NCBI RefSeq assembly: GCF_026343125.1
Contig: NZ_JAPEMB010000001.1
Span: forward strand, 2,852,001 to 2,916,000
Direction of reading: 5' to 3'
DNA length: 64,000 nucleotides
Source of the DNA: Streptomyces sp. NBC_00094
GTDB lineage: Bacteria > Actinomycetota > Actinomycetes > Streptomycetales > Streptomycetaceae
A program made the translations under genes and the position numbers. Positions 15,096 to 22,309 of the stretch are shown piece after piece. A model generated the notes under the pieces. The model was not told the DNA's origin. It ran no database searches and saw nothing but the letters and a program-made list of their open reading frames with translations. The stretch's first letter is position 1; every line of letters starts with the position of its first letter.

Positions 15096-16046
15096 ATGAC
15101 GAAGCCGCCGAAGCCGTCGTTGTCGTTGCCGTCGTTGCCCCCGCCGCCGTCGCGTCCGTCCCGTATCCGTATCGGCTCCGCCCCGGACTCCTGGGGGGTG
15201 TGGTTCCCCGACGATCCCCGGCAGGTGCCGTGGCAGCGCTTCCTCGACGAGGTGTCCGGCGCGGGGTACGAGTGGATCGAGCTGGGACCGTACGGCTATC
15301 TGCCCACGGATCCCGCGGTCCTCGCGGAGGAGACCGCGCGGCGCGGGCTGCGGGTCTCGGCGGGGACGGTCTTCACCGGGCTGCACCACGGTCCTGCCGT
15401 CTGGGACCGCACCTGGGCGCATGTCGCCGAGAACGCGGCGCTCGCCCAGGCCGTGGGCGCCGGCCATCTCGTCGTCATCCCGTCCTTCTGGCGGGACGAC
15501 AAGACGGGCGAGGTCCTGGAGGAGCGCACGCTGACCGCCGGGCAGTGGCGGGATCTGACCCGTCTGACGGAGCGCCTGGGGCGGGAGGTGCGGGAGCGGT
15601 ACGGGCTGCGGCTCGTCGTGCATCCGCACGCCGACACCCATCTCGACGGCGAGGAGAGCGTGACGCGCTTCCTCGACGCCACCGACCCGGAGGCCGTCGC
15701 GCTCTGCCTGGACACCGGGCACTACGCGTACGCGGGAGGGGACAGCGTCAAGCTGATCGAGAGCTACGGGGAGCGGATCGGCTACCTCCACCTCAAGCAG
15801 GTCGACCCGGAGGTGCTGGCCCGGGTGGTGGCCGAGGAGGTGCCGTTCGGCCCGGCGGTGGCGCGGGGCGTGATGTGCGAGCCGCCGTCCGGGGTGCCGG
15901 CCCTGGAGCCGGTGCTCGCCGCGGCGCAGGCCCTGGACGTGGACCTGTTCGCGATCGTCGAGCAGGACATGTACCCGTGCGAGCCGGACACTCCGTACCC
16001 GATCGCGCTGCGCACCCGGCGCTTCCTGCGTTCCTGCGGCGTGTGA
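15096..16046 (+). CDS. iolE: IolE-like inosose dehydratase (TIM-barrel)
   Basis: A 316-aa protein of the sugar-phosphate isomerase/epimerase (AP endonuclease 2) TIM-barrel superfamily. Residues near the N-terminus (IGSAPDSWGVWFPDDPRQVP, then YEWIELGPYGYLPTD) match the start of 2-keto-myo-inositol dehydratase. The barrel ends with ALCLDTGHYAYAGGD, GYLHLKQVDPEVL and the metal-ligand region FAIVEQDMYPCEP. The proposed role is dehydration of 2-keto-myo-inositol to the trihydroxycyclohexane-dione used by IolD. The ATG at 15096 has AAGGTGG at a good distance; a GTG at 15087 is possible but lies within that site. It is transcribed away from the iolCBDA operon. A related epimerase acting on another inosose is the main alternative. 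Confidence 0.75.
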   Translation: MTKPPKPSLSLPSLPPPPSRPSRIRIGSAPDSWGVWFPDDPRQVPWQRFLDEVSGAGYEWIELGPYGYLPTDPAVLAEETARRGLRVSAGTVFTGLHHGPAVWDRTWAHVAENAALAQAVGAGHLVVIPSFWRDDKTGEVLEERTLTAGQWRDLTRLTERLGREVRERYGLRLVVHPHADTHLDGEESVTRFLDATDPEAVALCLDTGHYAYAGGDSVKLIESYGERIGYLHLKQVDPEVLARVVAEEVPFGPAVARGVMCEPPSGVPALEPVLAAAQALDVDLFAIVEQDMYPCEPDTPYPIALRTRRFLRSCGV

Positions 16047-16071
16047 CCGGCGCATACCTGTCTGACCAGGG

Positions 16072-16119
16072 GTGACGCACGCGGACACACCGCCGTCCTT
16101 GCGCGTGTGTGTGCGTCAC
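16072..16119 (+). terminator. Hairpin downstream of iolE
   Basis: GTGACGCAC at 16072-16080 pairs perfectly with GTGCGTCAC at 16111-16119. The outer 9-bp stem is followed inward by partial pairing of alternating CA/TG tracts. It begins 26 bp after the iolE stop and could be a terminator, or it may simply reflect the hexamer array that starts here. Confidence 0.4.
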
Positions 16120-16179
16120 TTCCGTCACACAAGTCCCCTTGGCGTCACGCATGTCTCCGTTACGCGGGTTTTCCGTCAC
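16114..16179. repeat. CGTCAC hexamer array upstream of a MerR-like gene
   Basis: CGTCAC occurs at 16114, 16123, 16143 and 16174, with the near match CGTTAC at 16158 and an inverted copy (GTGACG) at 16072. All lie 140-250 bp upstream of the 65-aa HTH gene. The spacing (9, 20, 15 and 16 bp) is not regular. It may be a cluster of regulator sites. Confidence 0.5.
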
Positions 16180-16318
16180 AGGCGCTCGACAGCCGTTCTC
16201 CTCCTGTCGGCGGGGGTCGTTCACCGGGCAGAGGCTCAGTGATCACCATCGCCCGCCCGCAGCGCCCCCGAACGGCACCCCCTGCCGCCGCTGCGCGGTG
16301 CGCAGGGAGGTACCAGGC

Positions 16319-16516
16319 ATGACGGACCGAAGGCTCTGGTCGTACAAGGACATCGCCGCGCACATCCGGGTCCAGCCGGACACGGTGCGCTCCTACCGGA
16401 AGCACGGCCTCCTGCCTCCGCCCGACCAGGTCGAGTCGGGCAAGCCCTACTGGTACGCGGACACGATCCGCGTCTGGGTCGCCGGCCGCCCCGGCAACCG
16501 GGCCCGCCGCGACTGA
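16319..16516 (+). CDS. Small MerR-like helix-turn-helix protein
   Basis: A 65-aa protein consisting of little more than a winged helix-turn-helix: LWSYKDIAAHIRVQPDTVRS then YRKHGLLPPPDQ, with a short tail ending in WVAGRPGNRARRD. The order of helices (a DIA-x-HI-x-V helix followed by a TVRSYRKHGLLPPP wing) resembles the DNA-binding part of MerR/excisionase-type proteins. The ATG at 16319 has a GGGAGG site 8 bp upstream, and the coding statistics begin there, so the longer frame from 16109 is rejected. Single-domain proteins of this kind are common in streptomycetes, usually without a known target. No partner gene is adjacent. A strong bidirectional terminator follows. Confidence 0.78.
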   Translation: MTDRRLWSYKDIAAHIRVQPDTVRSYRKHGLLPPPDQVESGKPYWYADTIRVWVAGRPGNRARRD

Positions 16517-16543
16517 CCGTCGCCCGCGCTCCCCCGTCGGACG

Positions 16544-16583
16544 AGGACGCCGGGCCCCGGAACACTCCGGGGCCCGGCGTCCT
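16544..16583. terminator. Bidirectional terminator between the small HTH gene and the MMPL gene
   Basis: A perfect 18-bp G/C-rich stem (16544-16561 with 16566-16583) and a 4-nt loop (ACAC) lie in the 85-bp gap between two convergent genes. Confidence 0.85.
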
Positions 16584-16601
16584 GGCGTACGGGGTCGGGG
16601 T

Positions 16602-18926
16602 TCACGTACGGGCGGGGGTACTCTCCCGCCGCTCCTCGGCCGCCTCGGTGGCGGCCTCGGTGGCCGGCTCCGTGCCGACCGGGGACGGCAGCGGCCCCGG
16701 CCCGTCCGACTCGCTGACGCCGAAGCGGTCGTGGAAGCGGCGCAGCGGCGCCGGCGCCCACCAGGTGAGGCGGCCGGTCAGCTTCATCACGGAGGGGACG
16801 AGGAGGCTGCGGACCACCATCGCGTCCATGAGGACGGCGAGGGCGACGCCGAGGCCGAGCATCTTGGTGTTGGTGACCCGGGAGGTGCCGATGGCGACCA
16901 TGACGACGGCGAGGATCACGGCGGCCGCGGTGATCAGGCCGCCGGTCCTGCGCAGGCCGAAGCGGACGGAGTGCTCGTGGTCCCCGGTGGCGTCGTACTC
17001 CTCCTTGACGCGGGAGAGCAGGAAGACGCCGTAGTCCATGGAGAGTCCGAAGGCCACGCAGAACATGAGCACGGGCAGGGTGGTCTCGATGTCCCCGGTG
17101 GCGGTGAAGCCGAGGAGTCCGGCGAGGTGGCCCTCCTGGAAGACCCAGACGACCGCGCCGAACATCGCCGTGAGGCTGAGGGCGTTGAGGACGACGGCCT
17201 GGACGGGGATGATCACGCTGCCGGTGAGCAGGAAGACGAGGAGCAGGGTGGCGAGGACGACGATCGCCGCCGCCCAGGGCAGTCGCTCGCCTAGGGCGTC
17301 CTTGGAGTCGACGAGGACGGCGGCCTGTCCGGTGACGGAGGTATCGAAGGGGGCGGGTGCGGCCCGCAGTTCGCCCACGACCCGCTGGGCGCCGGCGCCG
17401 ACGGTCTCCCCTTCGGGTACGACGGTGAAGTAGGCGTGGCCGGCCGCCGCGCCCGCGGTCACGGGGCCGTCGGCGCGTTCGACGCCGTCGAGGGCCGCGA
17501 TCCGCTCGCGGTAGGCCGCGTACTGGGAGGGGGTGGCGGGGCCCTCGGCGAGGACGGTGAGCCCGCCGCCGGGGTTGCCGGGGAAGCCCTCGCGCAGCTG
17601 GTCCTGGACGACCCGGGAGGAGGCGGTGACGGGGAGCTGGCGGTCGTCGGCGGTGCCGAACTTGACGCCGAGGAAGGGCAGTCCGAGGAGGACGAGCCCG
17701 GCCGCGGTGGCGACGGCGAAGACCGGCGCCCTGCGCATCACGAGGTCGGCGGCCCTGGCCCAGCCGGCCCCGGAGGTGTCCTCGCGGGCCGGGCGGCCGC
17801 GCCGGAGGAGGCGCCGCAGGTCCAGGGCGTTGACCCGGTCGCCGAGCAGCACGAGGGCCGCCGGGAGCAGGGTGAGCGCGGCGGTCGCGGCGAGGACGAC
17901 GACCGCGATGCCGGCGTAGGCGAAGGAGCGCAGGAAGTACTGCGGGAAGACGAGCATCGCGGAGAGCGAGACGGCGACGGTCAGCGCGGAGAACAGCACG
18001 GTCCGCCCCGCCGTGCGCAGGGTCGTACGGACGGCGGTGTACGTGTCGGCGCCGGCCGCGAGCTCCTCGCGGTACCGGCGGACGACGAACAGGGCGTAGT
18101 CGATGGCGAGTCCGAGGCCGAGCGCGGTCGTCAGGTTCTGCGCGAAGACCGAGACGTCCGTGAACTCCGTGATGCCCCGCAGGACGGCGTTGGTGCCGAG
18201 GATGGCGACGATGCCGACGCCGAGCGGCAGCAGGGCGGCGACGGCGCTGCCGAAGACCATGACGAGCAGCACGAGGGTGAGGGGCAGGGCGATGAGCTCG
18301 GCCCGCAGCAGGTCCTCCTGGATGACCACCTGCATCTCGTGGCGTACGGCGAGGCCGCCGCCGAGGGTGACCTCGACGGGGCCGTGCGTGCCCCGGTACT
18401 CGGGGGCGATCCGGTCGAGGATGGCGGCGGCGTCCTTCTCCTCGCCGGCGATCCGGGCGGCGATCACCGCCTGGCGGCCGTCCTCGGAGCGGAGGGCGGG
18501 CGAGCCGGTGGACCAGTAGGAGCCGACTCCGTCGACGCCCGGCTCGGCGTCGAGCCGCTCGGCGAGCTTCCGGGCCTCGGCGGCGGCGGCCGGGGCGTCG
18601 ACCCCGGCGGCTCCGGCGGCTCCGGCGTCGACGAGCAGGAGCAGGTTGGGCTGGGAGCCGGGGAACTCCCGGGCCAGTGCCTCGGTCGCGTACGTGGACT
18701 CGGCGGCCGGGTCCTCCCAGCCGCCGCTGCCCATCCGGTCGGCCACCCCGCCGCCCGCCAGGACGGCGAGGGCGGTGATCACGAGCGCCACGAGGAGCGT
18801 GAGACGCGGCCGGGCGGTGACGAACCGCGTCCACCCGCCGCCCGTACCCCCGGAGGGCCGACCCCCGGAGACCCGGCCGCCGGACGCCCGGCCCCCGTCC
18901 GGCGTTGATTTCTTGACTTCGGCCAT
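16602..18926 (-). CDS. MMPL family (RND superfamily) transporter
   Basis: A 774-aa membrane protein with the duplicated MMPL layout. There is one helix near the N-terminus (PRLTLLVALVITALAVLAGG), then an external domain (residues about 60-190). Five helices follow (including LIALPLTLVLLVMVFGSAVA and LTTALGLGLAIDYALFVVRR). A second half repeats the pattern with an external loop at about 400-530 and helices such as LFCVAFGLSMDYGVFLLSRV-type segments. The two acidic proton-relay signatures GLAIDYALF and GLSMDYGVF are intact. MMPL proteins export lipids, glycolipids or drugs using proton motive force. The gene is divergent from a TetR regulator across a palindromic operator, the standard arrangement for an inducible efflux pump. 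Confidence 0.92.
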   Translation of the reverse strand: MAEVKKSTPDGGRASGGRVSGGRPSGGTGGGWTRFVTARPRLTLLVALVITALAVLAGGGVADRMGSGGWEDPAAESTYATEALAREFPGSQPNLLLLVDAGAAGAAGVDAPAAAAEARKLAERLDAEPGVDGVGSYWSTGSPALRSEDGRQAVIAARIAGEEKDAAAILDRIAPEYRGTHGPVEVTLGGGLAVRHEMQVVIQEDLLRAELIALPLTLVLLVMVFGSAVAALLPLGVGIVAILGTNAVLRGITEFTDVSVFAQNLTTALGLGLAIDYALFVVRRYREELAAGADTYTAVRTTLRTAGRTVLFSALTVAVSLSAMLVFPQYFLRSFAYAGIAVVVLAATAALTLLPAALVLLGDRVNALDLRRLLRRGRPAREDTSGAGWARAADLVMRRAPVFAVATAAGLVLLGLPFLGVKFGTADDRQLPVTASSRVVQDQLREGFPGNPGGGLTVLAEGPATPSQYAAYRERIAALDGVERADGPVTAGAAAGHAYFTVVPEGETVGAGAQRVVGELRAAPAPFDTSVTGQAAVLVDSKDALGERLPWAAAIVVLATLLLVFLLTGSVIIPVQAVVLNALSLTAMFGAVVWVFQEGHLAGLLGFTATGDIETTLPVLMFCVAFGLSMDYGVFLLSRVKEEYDATGDHEHSVRFGLRRTGGLITAAAVILAVVMVAIGTSRVTNTKMLGLGVALAVLMDAMVVRSLLVPSVMKLTGRLTWWAPAPLRRFHDRFGVSESDGPGPLPSPVGTEPATEAATEAAEERRESTPART

Positions 18927-19000
18927 GACCCGGTGTCCCCTTCACCTGACCCCTGTGCACGCTTCCCGGCAGGTCACAGGGGTCGCCCATTGCCATAGAA

Positions 19001-19061
19001 TGACAAACACGAGTGATCACTCGCGTTACCCAAGAATGCGAGCGACCTCTCGTGTTTGTCA
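19001..19061. promoter_or_regulatory. Nested palindromic operators between the MMPL and TetR genes
   Basis: A 14-bp perfect palindrome CGAGTGATCACTCG (19010-19023) overlaps the left arm of a second, wider inverted repeat: TGACAAACACGAG (19001-19013) with its exact complement at 19049-19061, separated by 35 bp. The compact palindrome has the size and symmetry of a TetR-dimer operator; the outer repeat may be two half-sites brought together, or a second operator arrangement. It sits 28-90 bp from both starts. Confidence 0.7.
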
Positions 19062-19089
19062 ATCGCGTCGAGGAGGGCCGGGCTCAGTC

Positions 19090-19761
19090 ATGTCCGAGGA
19101 ACCGAAGCCGCGCCGCCGCCAGGCGCGGGGCGAGCGTCGTATCGCGCAGCTGCTCCAGGCGGCCGCGAACGTCTTCTGCGCGAACGGATACACGGCGGCC
19201 AGCACCAACGCGATCGCCCGCGAGGCGCACGTCTCGCCCGGCACGCTCTACCAGTACTTCCCGAACAAGGAGGCGATCGCCGTCGAGCTCGGCGGCCGTC
19301 TCATGCACGAGATGCGCGAGGCCCACGGCCAGGCCTTCACTCCGGAGAACCTCGCCCTGCCGCTGCCCGAGCTGCTCGACGCGGTCGTCGACCCGCTGAT
19401 CGAGTTCAACTGCGCCAACCCGGCCTTCCTCGCCCTGATGCACGGCTCCGAGGTCCCCGGCCGGATAGCCGAGGAGCACGACGCGCTGCACGCCTCGCTG
19501 ATCGACCGCGTCCGGCTCCTGATCTCCCACTACCTCCCGGACAGCCCGCCCGAGGAGTGCGTCCGGGTCGCCGACATGACCTTCGCGATCTTCAAGAGCG
19601 GCCTCACGCTGATCCTCGCCGCCCCCGAGGGTGCCGAGCGGGCCGCCGTGATCGTCGAGCTGAAGCGGGCCCTCCTGCGCTATCTCGACCCCGTCATCGG
19701 CACCGGCACCTGCGTCGGCCCCGGCCCCCACTCCGCGCTCACCACGCCTCGGACCCCCTGA
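19090..19761 (+). CDS. TetR family repressor
   Basis: A 223-aa regulator. Residues about 10-60 form the TetR helix-turn-helix, with NAIAREAHVSPGTLYQYFPN then KEAIAVELGGRL. The remaining helical domain would bind an inducer. It is divergent from the MMPL exporter, and the palindromes between them are its most likely operators, so it probably represses the pump and itself. The ATG at 19090 is preceded by GAGGAGGG. Its 3' end overlaps the convergent antiporter gene by 23 bp (19739-19761), so the last residues (SALTTPRTP) share DNA with the antiporter C-terminus. Confidence 0.9.
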   Translation: MSEEPKPRRRQARGERRIAQLLQAAANVFCANGYTAASTNAIAREAHVSPGTLYQYFPNKEAIAVELGGRLMHEMREAHGQAFTPENLALPLPELLDAVVDPLIEFNCANPAFLALMHGSEVPGRIAEEHDALHASLIDRVRLLISHYLPDSPPEECVRVADMTFAIFKSGLTLILAAPEGAERAAVIVELKRALLRYLDPVIGTGTCVGPGPHSALTTPRTP

Positions 19762-20953
19762 CCGCCTCGGACGGCAGCGCCTTCTCCCCCGCCCGCGCCC
19801 GCAGTTTCAGCGCGAGCAGCGGGAAGACGAGGACCGACACCATGCCGGCCCCGACGAGCGCCGCCGCGTCGCCCGCCGTCAGCTCGTGGTCGTCCACGCC
19901 GATGGTCGTGATCGCGACGACGAGCGGCAGCGCCGTGGAGCCGTAGAGGACGAGCCCGCCCCGGTCCTTGCGGTCGAGGTCGCGCGGGGCGAGGAACCAG
20001 ATCGGCCCGCCGCGCACGACCAGGAACAGCGCCAGGAAGACCGGCAGCAGGATCAGGGTCCGGCCGCCGGAGAGCAGCGAGTCCAGGTCGAACTCGATCC
20101 CGGTGACGACGAAGAACACCGGGACGAGGAAGCCGAATCCGACGCCCTCGACCTTCTCCAGGATCTCCGGGCCCGCCTGGGGCGCGGCCCCGGTCAGCAC
20201 GAGCCGGGTGATGAGCCCGGCCGCGAAGGCGCCGAGCAGCACGTCGAGGCCGAGGGCCTGCGAGGCCCCCAGCATGAGGGCGAGCAGCAGGAAGACGAAC
20301 CGGACGGCGAACTGGCCGCTGCTGTGCAGGGTCTTGGCGATGATCCGGGAGAACCACGGCGGGCGCGGGCGCAGCGCCCAGAAGACGGCGGCGGCCGTGA
20401 GCGCGGCGAAGACGGCGAGGAGCACGGTCGACTCGGCCGCGGCGCGTCCGCTGAGCAGCAGCGCCATCGCGATGATGGGGCCGAACTCGCCCACCGCGCC
20501 GAAGGCCATGACGACGGAGCCGAACCGGCCGTGGAGCTCGCCCGCGTCCCGCAGGACGGGCAGCACGGTGCCGAGCGCGGTGCTGGTCAGCGCCACTCCG
20601 ATGAAGACGCCCTTGGCATAGCCGCCGCCCAGCAGGATCCCGGTGCCGAGGCCGAGGGCGAGGGCGGCGACCCAGGCCCAGACCGCGCGCTTGAGGGTGT
20701 CGCCACGGACCTTGCCGAACTCGATCTCGTACCCCGCGAGGAAGATCAGCATGGTGAGCCCGAGCTCCGAGAGCGCGTCGATGACCTCGTCGGGGTGGGC
20801 CCAGCCCAGGACGTCGGGGCCGATGACGATGCCGAGCAGGATCTCGAAGATGACGAGGGGGACGGGGAGCTTGCGCCCCACCGCATAGGCGAGCAGCGGC
20901 GCCAGGACGGCGATCACCATGATCAGGATGAGCGTGCTCCCCGAATGCGACAT
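19739..20953 (-). CDS. Kef-type cation:proton antiporter (CPA2)
   Basis: A 404-aa membrane protein with about 12 helices and no cytoplasmic nucleotide-binding tail. Typical CPA2 segments are visible: LIFEILLGIVIGPDVLGWAH, ELGLTMLIFLAGYEIEFGKV, the GVALTSTALGTVLPVLRDAG core, and GFGFLVPVFFVVTGIEFDLD. The acidic residue in each of these segments fits ion binding. Family members exchange K+ or Na+ for H+. Glutathione-linked KefF-like partners and RCK domains are absent. It is preceded by an AT-rich promoter region shared with the divergent prsW gene. The substrate ion cannot be told from sequence alone. Confidence 0.88.
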   Translation of the reverse strand: MSHSGSTLILIMVIAVLAPLLAYAVGRKLPVPLVIFEILLGIVIGPDVLGWAHPDEVIDALSELGLTMLIFLAGYEIEFGKVRGDTLKRAVWAWVAALALGLGTGILLGGGYAKGVFIGVALTSTALGTVLPVLRDAGELHGRFGSVVMAFGAVGEFGPIIAMALLLSGRAAAESTVLLAVFAALTAAAVFWALRPRPPWFSRIIAKTLHSSGQFAVRFVFLLLALMLGASQALGLDVLLGAFAAGLITRLVLTGAAPQAGPEILEKVEGVGFGFLVPVFFVVTGIEFDLDSLLSGGRTLILLPVFLALFLVVRGGPIWFLAPRDLDRKDRGGLVLYGSTALPLVVAITTIGVDDHELTAGDAAALVGAGMVSVLVFPLLALKLRARAGEKALPSEAVRGSEAW

Positions 20954-21018
20954 AAGGGGTATTTACCATAAGCTCCGCTCAGATGTCCGCCCCGTGCAGG
21001 GACTTGGAGGTCTCCGTC

Positions 21019-21960
21019 GTGCACGAGTACCCACCCACCACACAGACACCTCCGCCCCCCTCGGCCCCGCCGACCCCGCAGCCGCGCCCCGGATTGTGGA
21101 AGCGCTGCCTGTGGGGCGGCCTGGCGCTGTGGGTCCTGACGGCGGTCGTCACGTACGCCACCGAGAACACCACCCTGCTCCCCACCCTCATCCTGCTCGG
21201 CAGCTTCCTCGTCCCCGCGGTCTTCGTGCTCTGGGCGTACGAGCGGCACGGCCAGGACTTCGGTGTGCCGGTGATCCTGGGGTGCTTCCTCACCGGCGGC
21301 ATCCTCGGCGTGCTCGGGGCCTCGGTCATGGAGTACTACCTGCTCCACCCCTCCCTGTGGATGTTCCTGGGCGTCGGACTGATCGAGGAGGCGGTGAAGC
21401 TGGCGGCGCTGATGTTCGTCGTGCGCCGCTACCCGCAGCTGCGGGGCATCCGCGCCGGACTCGTCCTCGGCGGCTCGGTCGGCTTCGGCTTCGCCGCCTT
21501 CGAGAGCGCCGGGTACGCCTTCAACGCCGCCGTCACGATGGACGGCATCGACCTGCGCTCGCTCCTGGAGACCGAGATCCTGCGCGGGATCCTCGCCCCC
21601 TTCGGGCACGGCCTGTGGACGGCGATCGCCGGCGCGGTCCTGCTCGCCTTCCGCCGCCCCGACGGCCGGTTCCGCTTCGCCGGGCCCGTCATCGGCACCT
21701 ACCTCGGCGTCGCGGTACTGCACGCGCTGTGGGACTCGATGCACGGCATCGCGCTCTGGCTGGTGGTCCGGATGACCGCCACCGACCTCGACCGTTCACT
21801 CTTCGCCCAGGGGTACCTCCCGGAACCCACCTCCCAGCAGGAGCACCTCTTCACCCTCTTCTCGGTGGGCGGGCTCGTCCTGGTGACCCTGGCCGGCCTC
21901 GCCTGGCTGCGCTCGCTCGCGCGGCGCGAGCCCCCCGGTGGTGGAATTCATACCCCCTAG
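21019..21960 (+). CDS. PrsW family intramembrane metalloprotease
   Basis: A 313-aa multi-pass protein. After a Pro-rich N-terminal tail (about 25 residues), roughly eight hydrophobic helices follow. The PrsW metal-site motifs are all present: an EE pair in GLIEEAVKLAA, an E in GFAAFESAGYAF, the first H in APFGHGLWTA, and a second His in LHALWDSMHG. In Bacillus, PrsW cleaves anti-sigma factors; in Streptomyces the substrate is generally unknown. The GTG at 21019 has GGAGG 8 bp upstream and is preferred to the ATG at 20983, which has no ribosome-binding site. Its stop codon lies inside the CsoR-type operator of copZ. Confidence 0.88.
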   Translation: MHEYPPTTQTPPPPSAPPTPQPRPGLWKRCLWGGLALWVLTAVVTYATENTTLLPTLILLGSFLVPAVFVLWAYERHGQDFGVPVILGCFLTGGILGVLGASVMEYYLLHPSLWMFLGVGLIEEAVKLAALMFVVRRYPQLRGIRAGLVLGGSVGFGFAAFESAGYAFNAAVTMDGIDLRSLLETEILRGILAPFGHGLWTAIAGAVLLAFRRPDGRFRFAGPVIGTYLGVAVLHALWDSMHGIALWLVVRMTATDLDRSLFAQGYLPEPTSQQEHLFTLFSVGGLVLVTLAGLAWLRSLARREPPGGGIHTP

Positions 21961-21966
21961 GGGTAT
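21950..21966. promoter_or_regulatory. CsoR-type copper operator
   Basis: ATACCCC and GGGGTAT are perfect inverted 7-mers separated by CTA (21950-21966). This matches the G-tract palindromes bound by the copper sensor CsoR in actinobacteria. It lies 44-60 bp upstream of copZ. It also contains the TAG stop codon of prsW (21958-21960). Confidence 0.82.
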
Positions 21967-22009
21967 AAGCTCGGTTCTGTACGACTCTGAACCCCCGAAG
22001 GAGAACGCC

Positions 22010-22234
22010 ATGACCGCTGAGACGAAGACCGAACTCACCACCGTCTACCAGGTCAAGGGCATGACCTGCGGCCACTGCGAAGGTGCCGTCTCCAGCGAGA
22101 TCTCCGAGCTCCCCGGCGTCTCCTCCGTCACGGCCGTCGCCTCCACCGGCCAGGTCACCGTCGTCTCCGACGCCCCGCTCGACGAGGCCGCCGTGCGCGC
22201 CGCCGTGGACGAGGCCGGCTACGAGCTGGTCTGA
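22010..22234 (+). CDS. copZ: Copper chaperone CopZ
   Basis: A 74-aa heavy-metal-associated domain protein with the metal-binding motif GMTCGHC (Cys20 and Cys23) and the family's C-terminal AVDEAGYELV. It should carry Cu(I) in the cytoplasm and hand it to the CopA ATPase encoded immediately downstream. The ATG at 22010 has GAAGGAG 5 bp upstream; the frame open from 21938 lies within the operator and is not coding. The CsoR-like operator predicts induction by copper. Confidence 0.93.
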   Translation: MTAETKTELTTVYQVKGMTCGHCEGAVSSEISELPGVSSVTAVASTGQVTVVSDAPLDEAAVRAAVDEAGYELV

Positions 22235-22257
22235 CCCACCCCCGCAGCCGACGTCTC

Positions 22258-22291
22258 GCAGGGCCGTACCGTTACCGGGGTACGGCCCTGC
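22258..22291 (+). terminator. Intercistronic hairpin between copZ and copA
   Basis: GCAGGGCCGTACC (22258-22270) pairs perfectly with 22279-22291 across an 8-nt loop, 24 bp after the copZ stop and 19 bp before the copA ATG. It is followed by CTCCCCTTT rather than a T-tract. It could be a partial terminator that lowers copA relative to copZ, or an mRNA-stabilising hairpin. Confidence 0.6.
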
Positions 22292-22309
22292 TCCCCTTTG
22301 GAACCGCAC

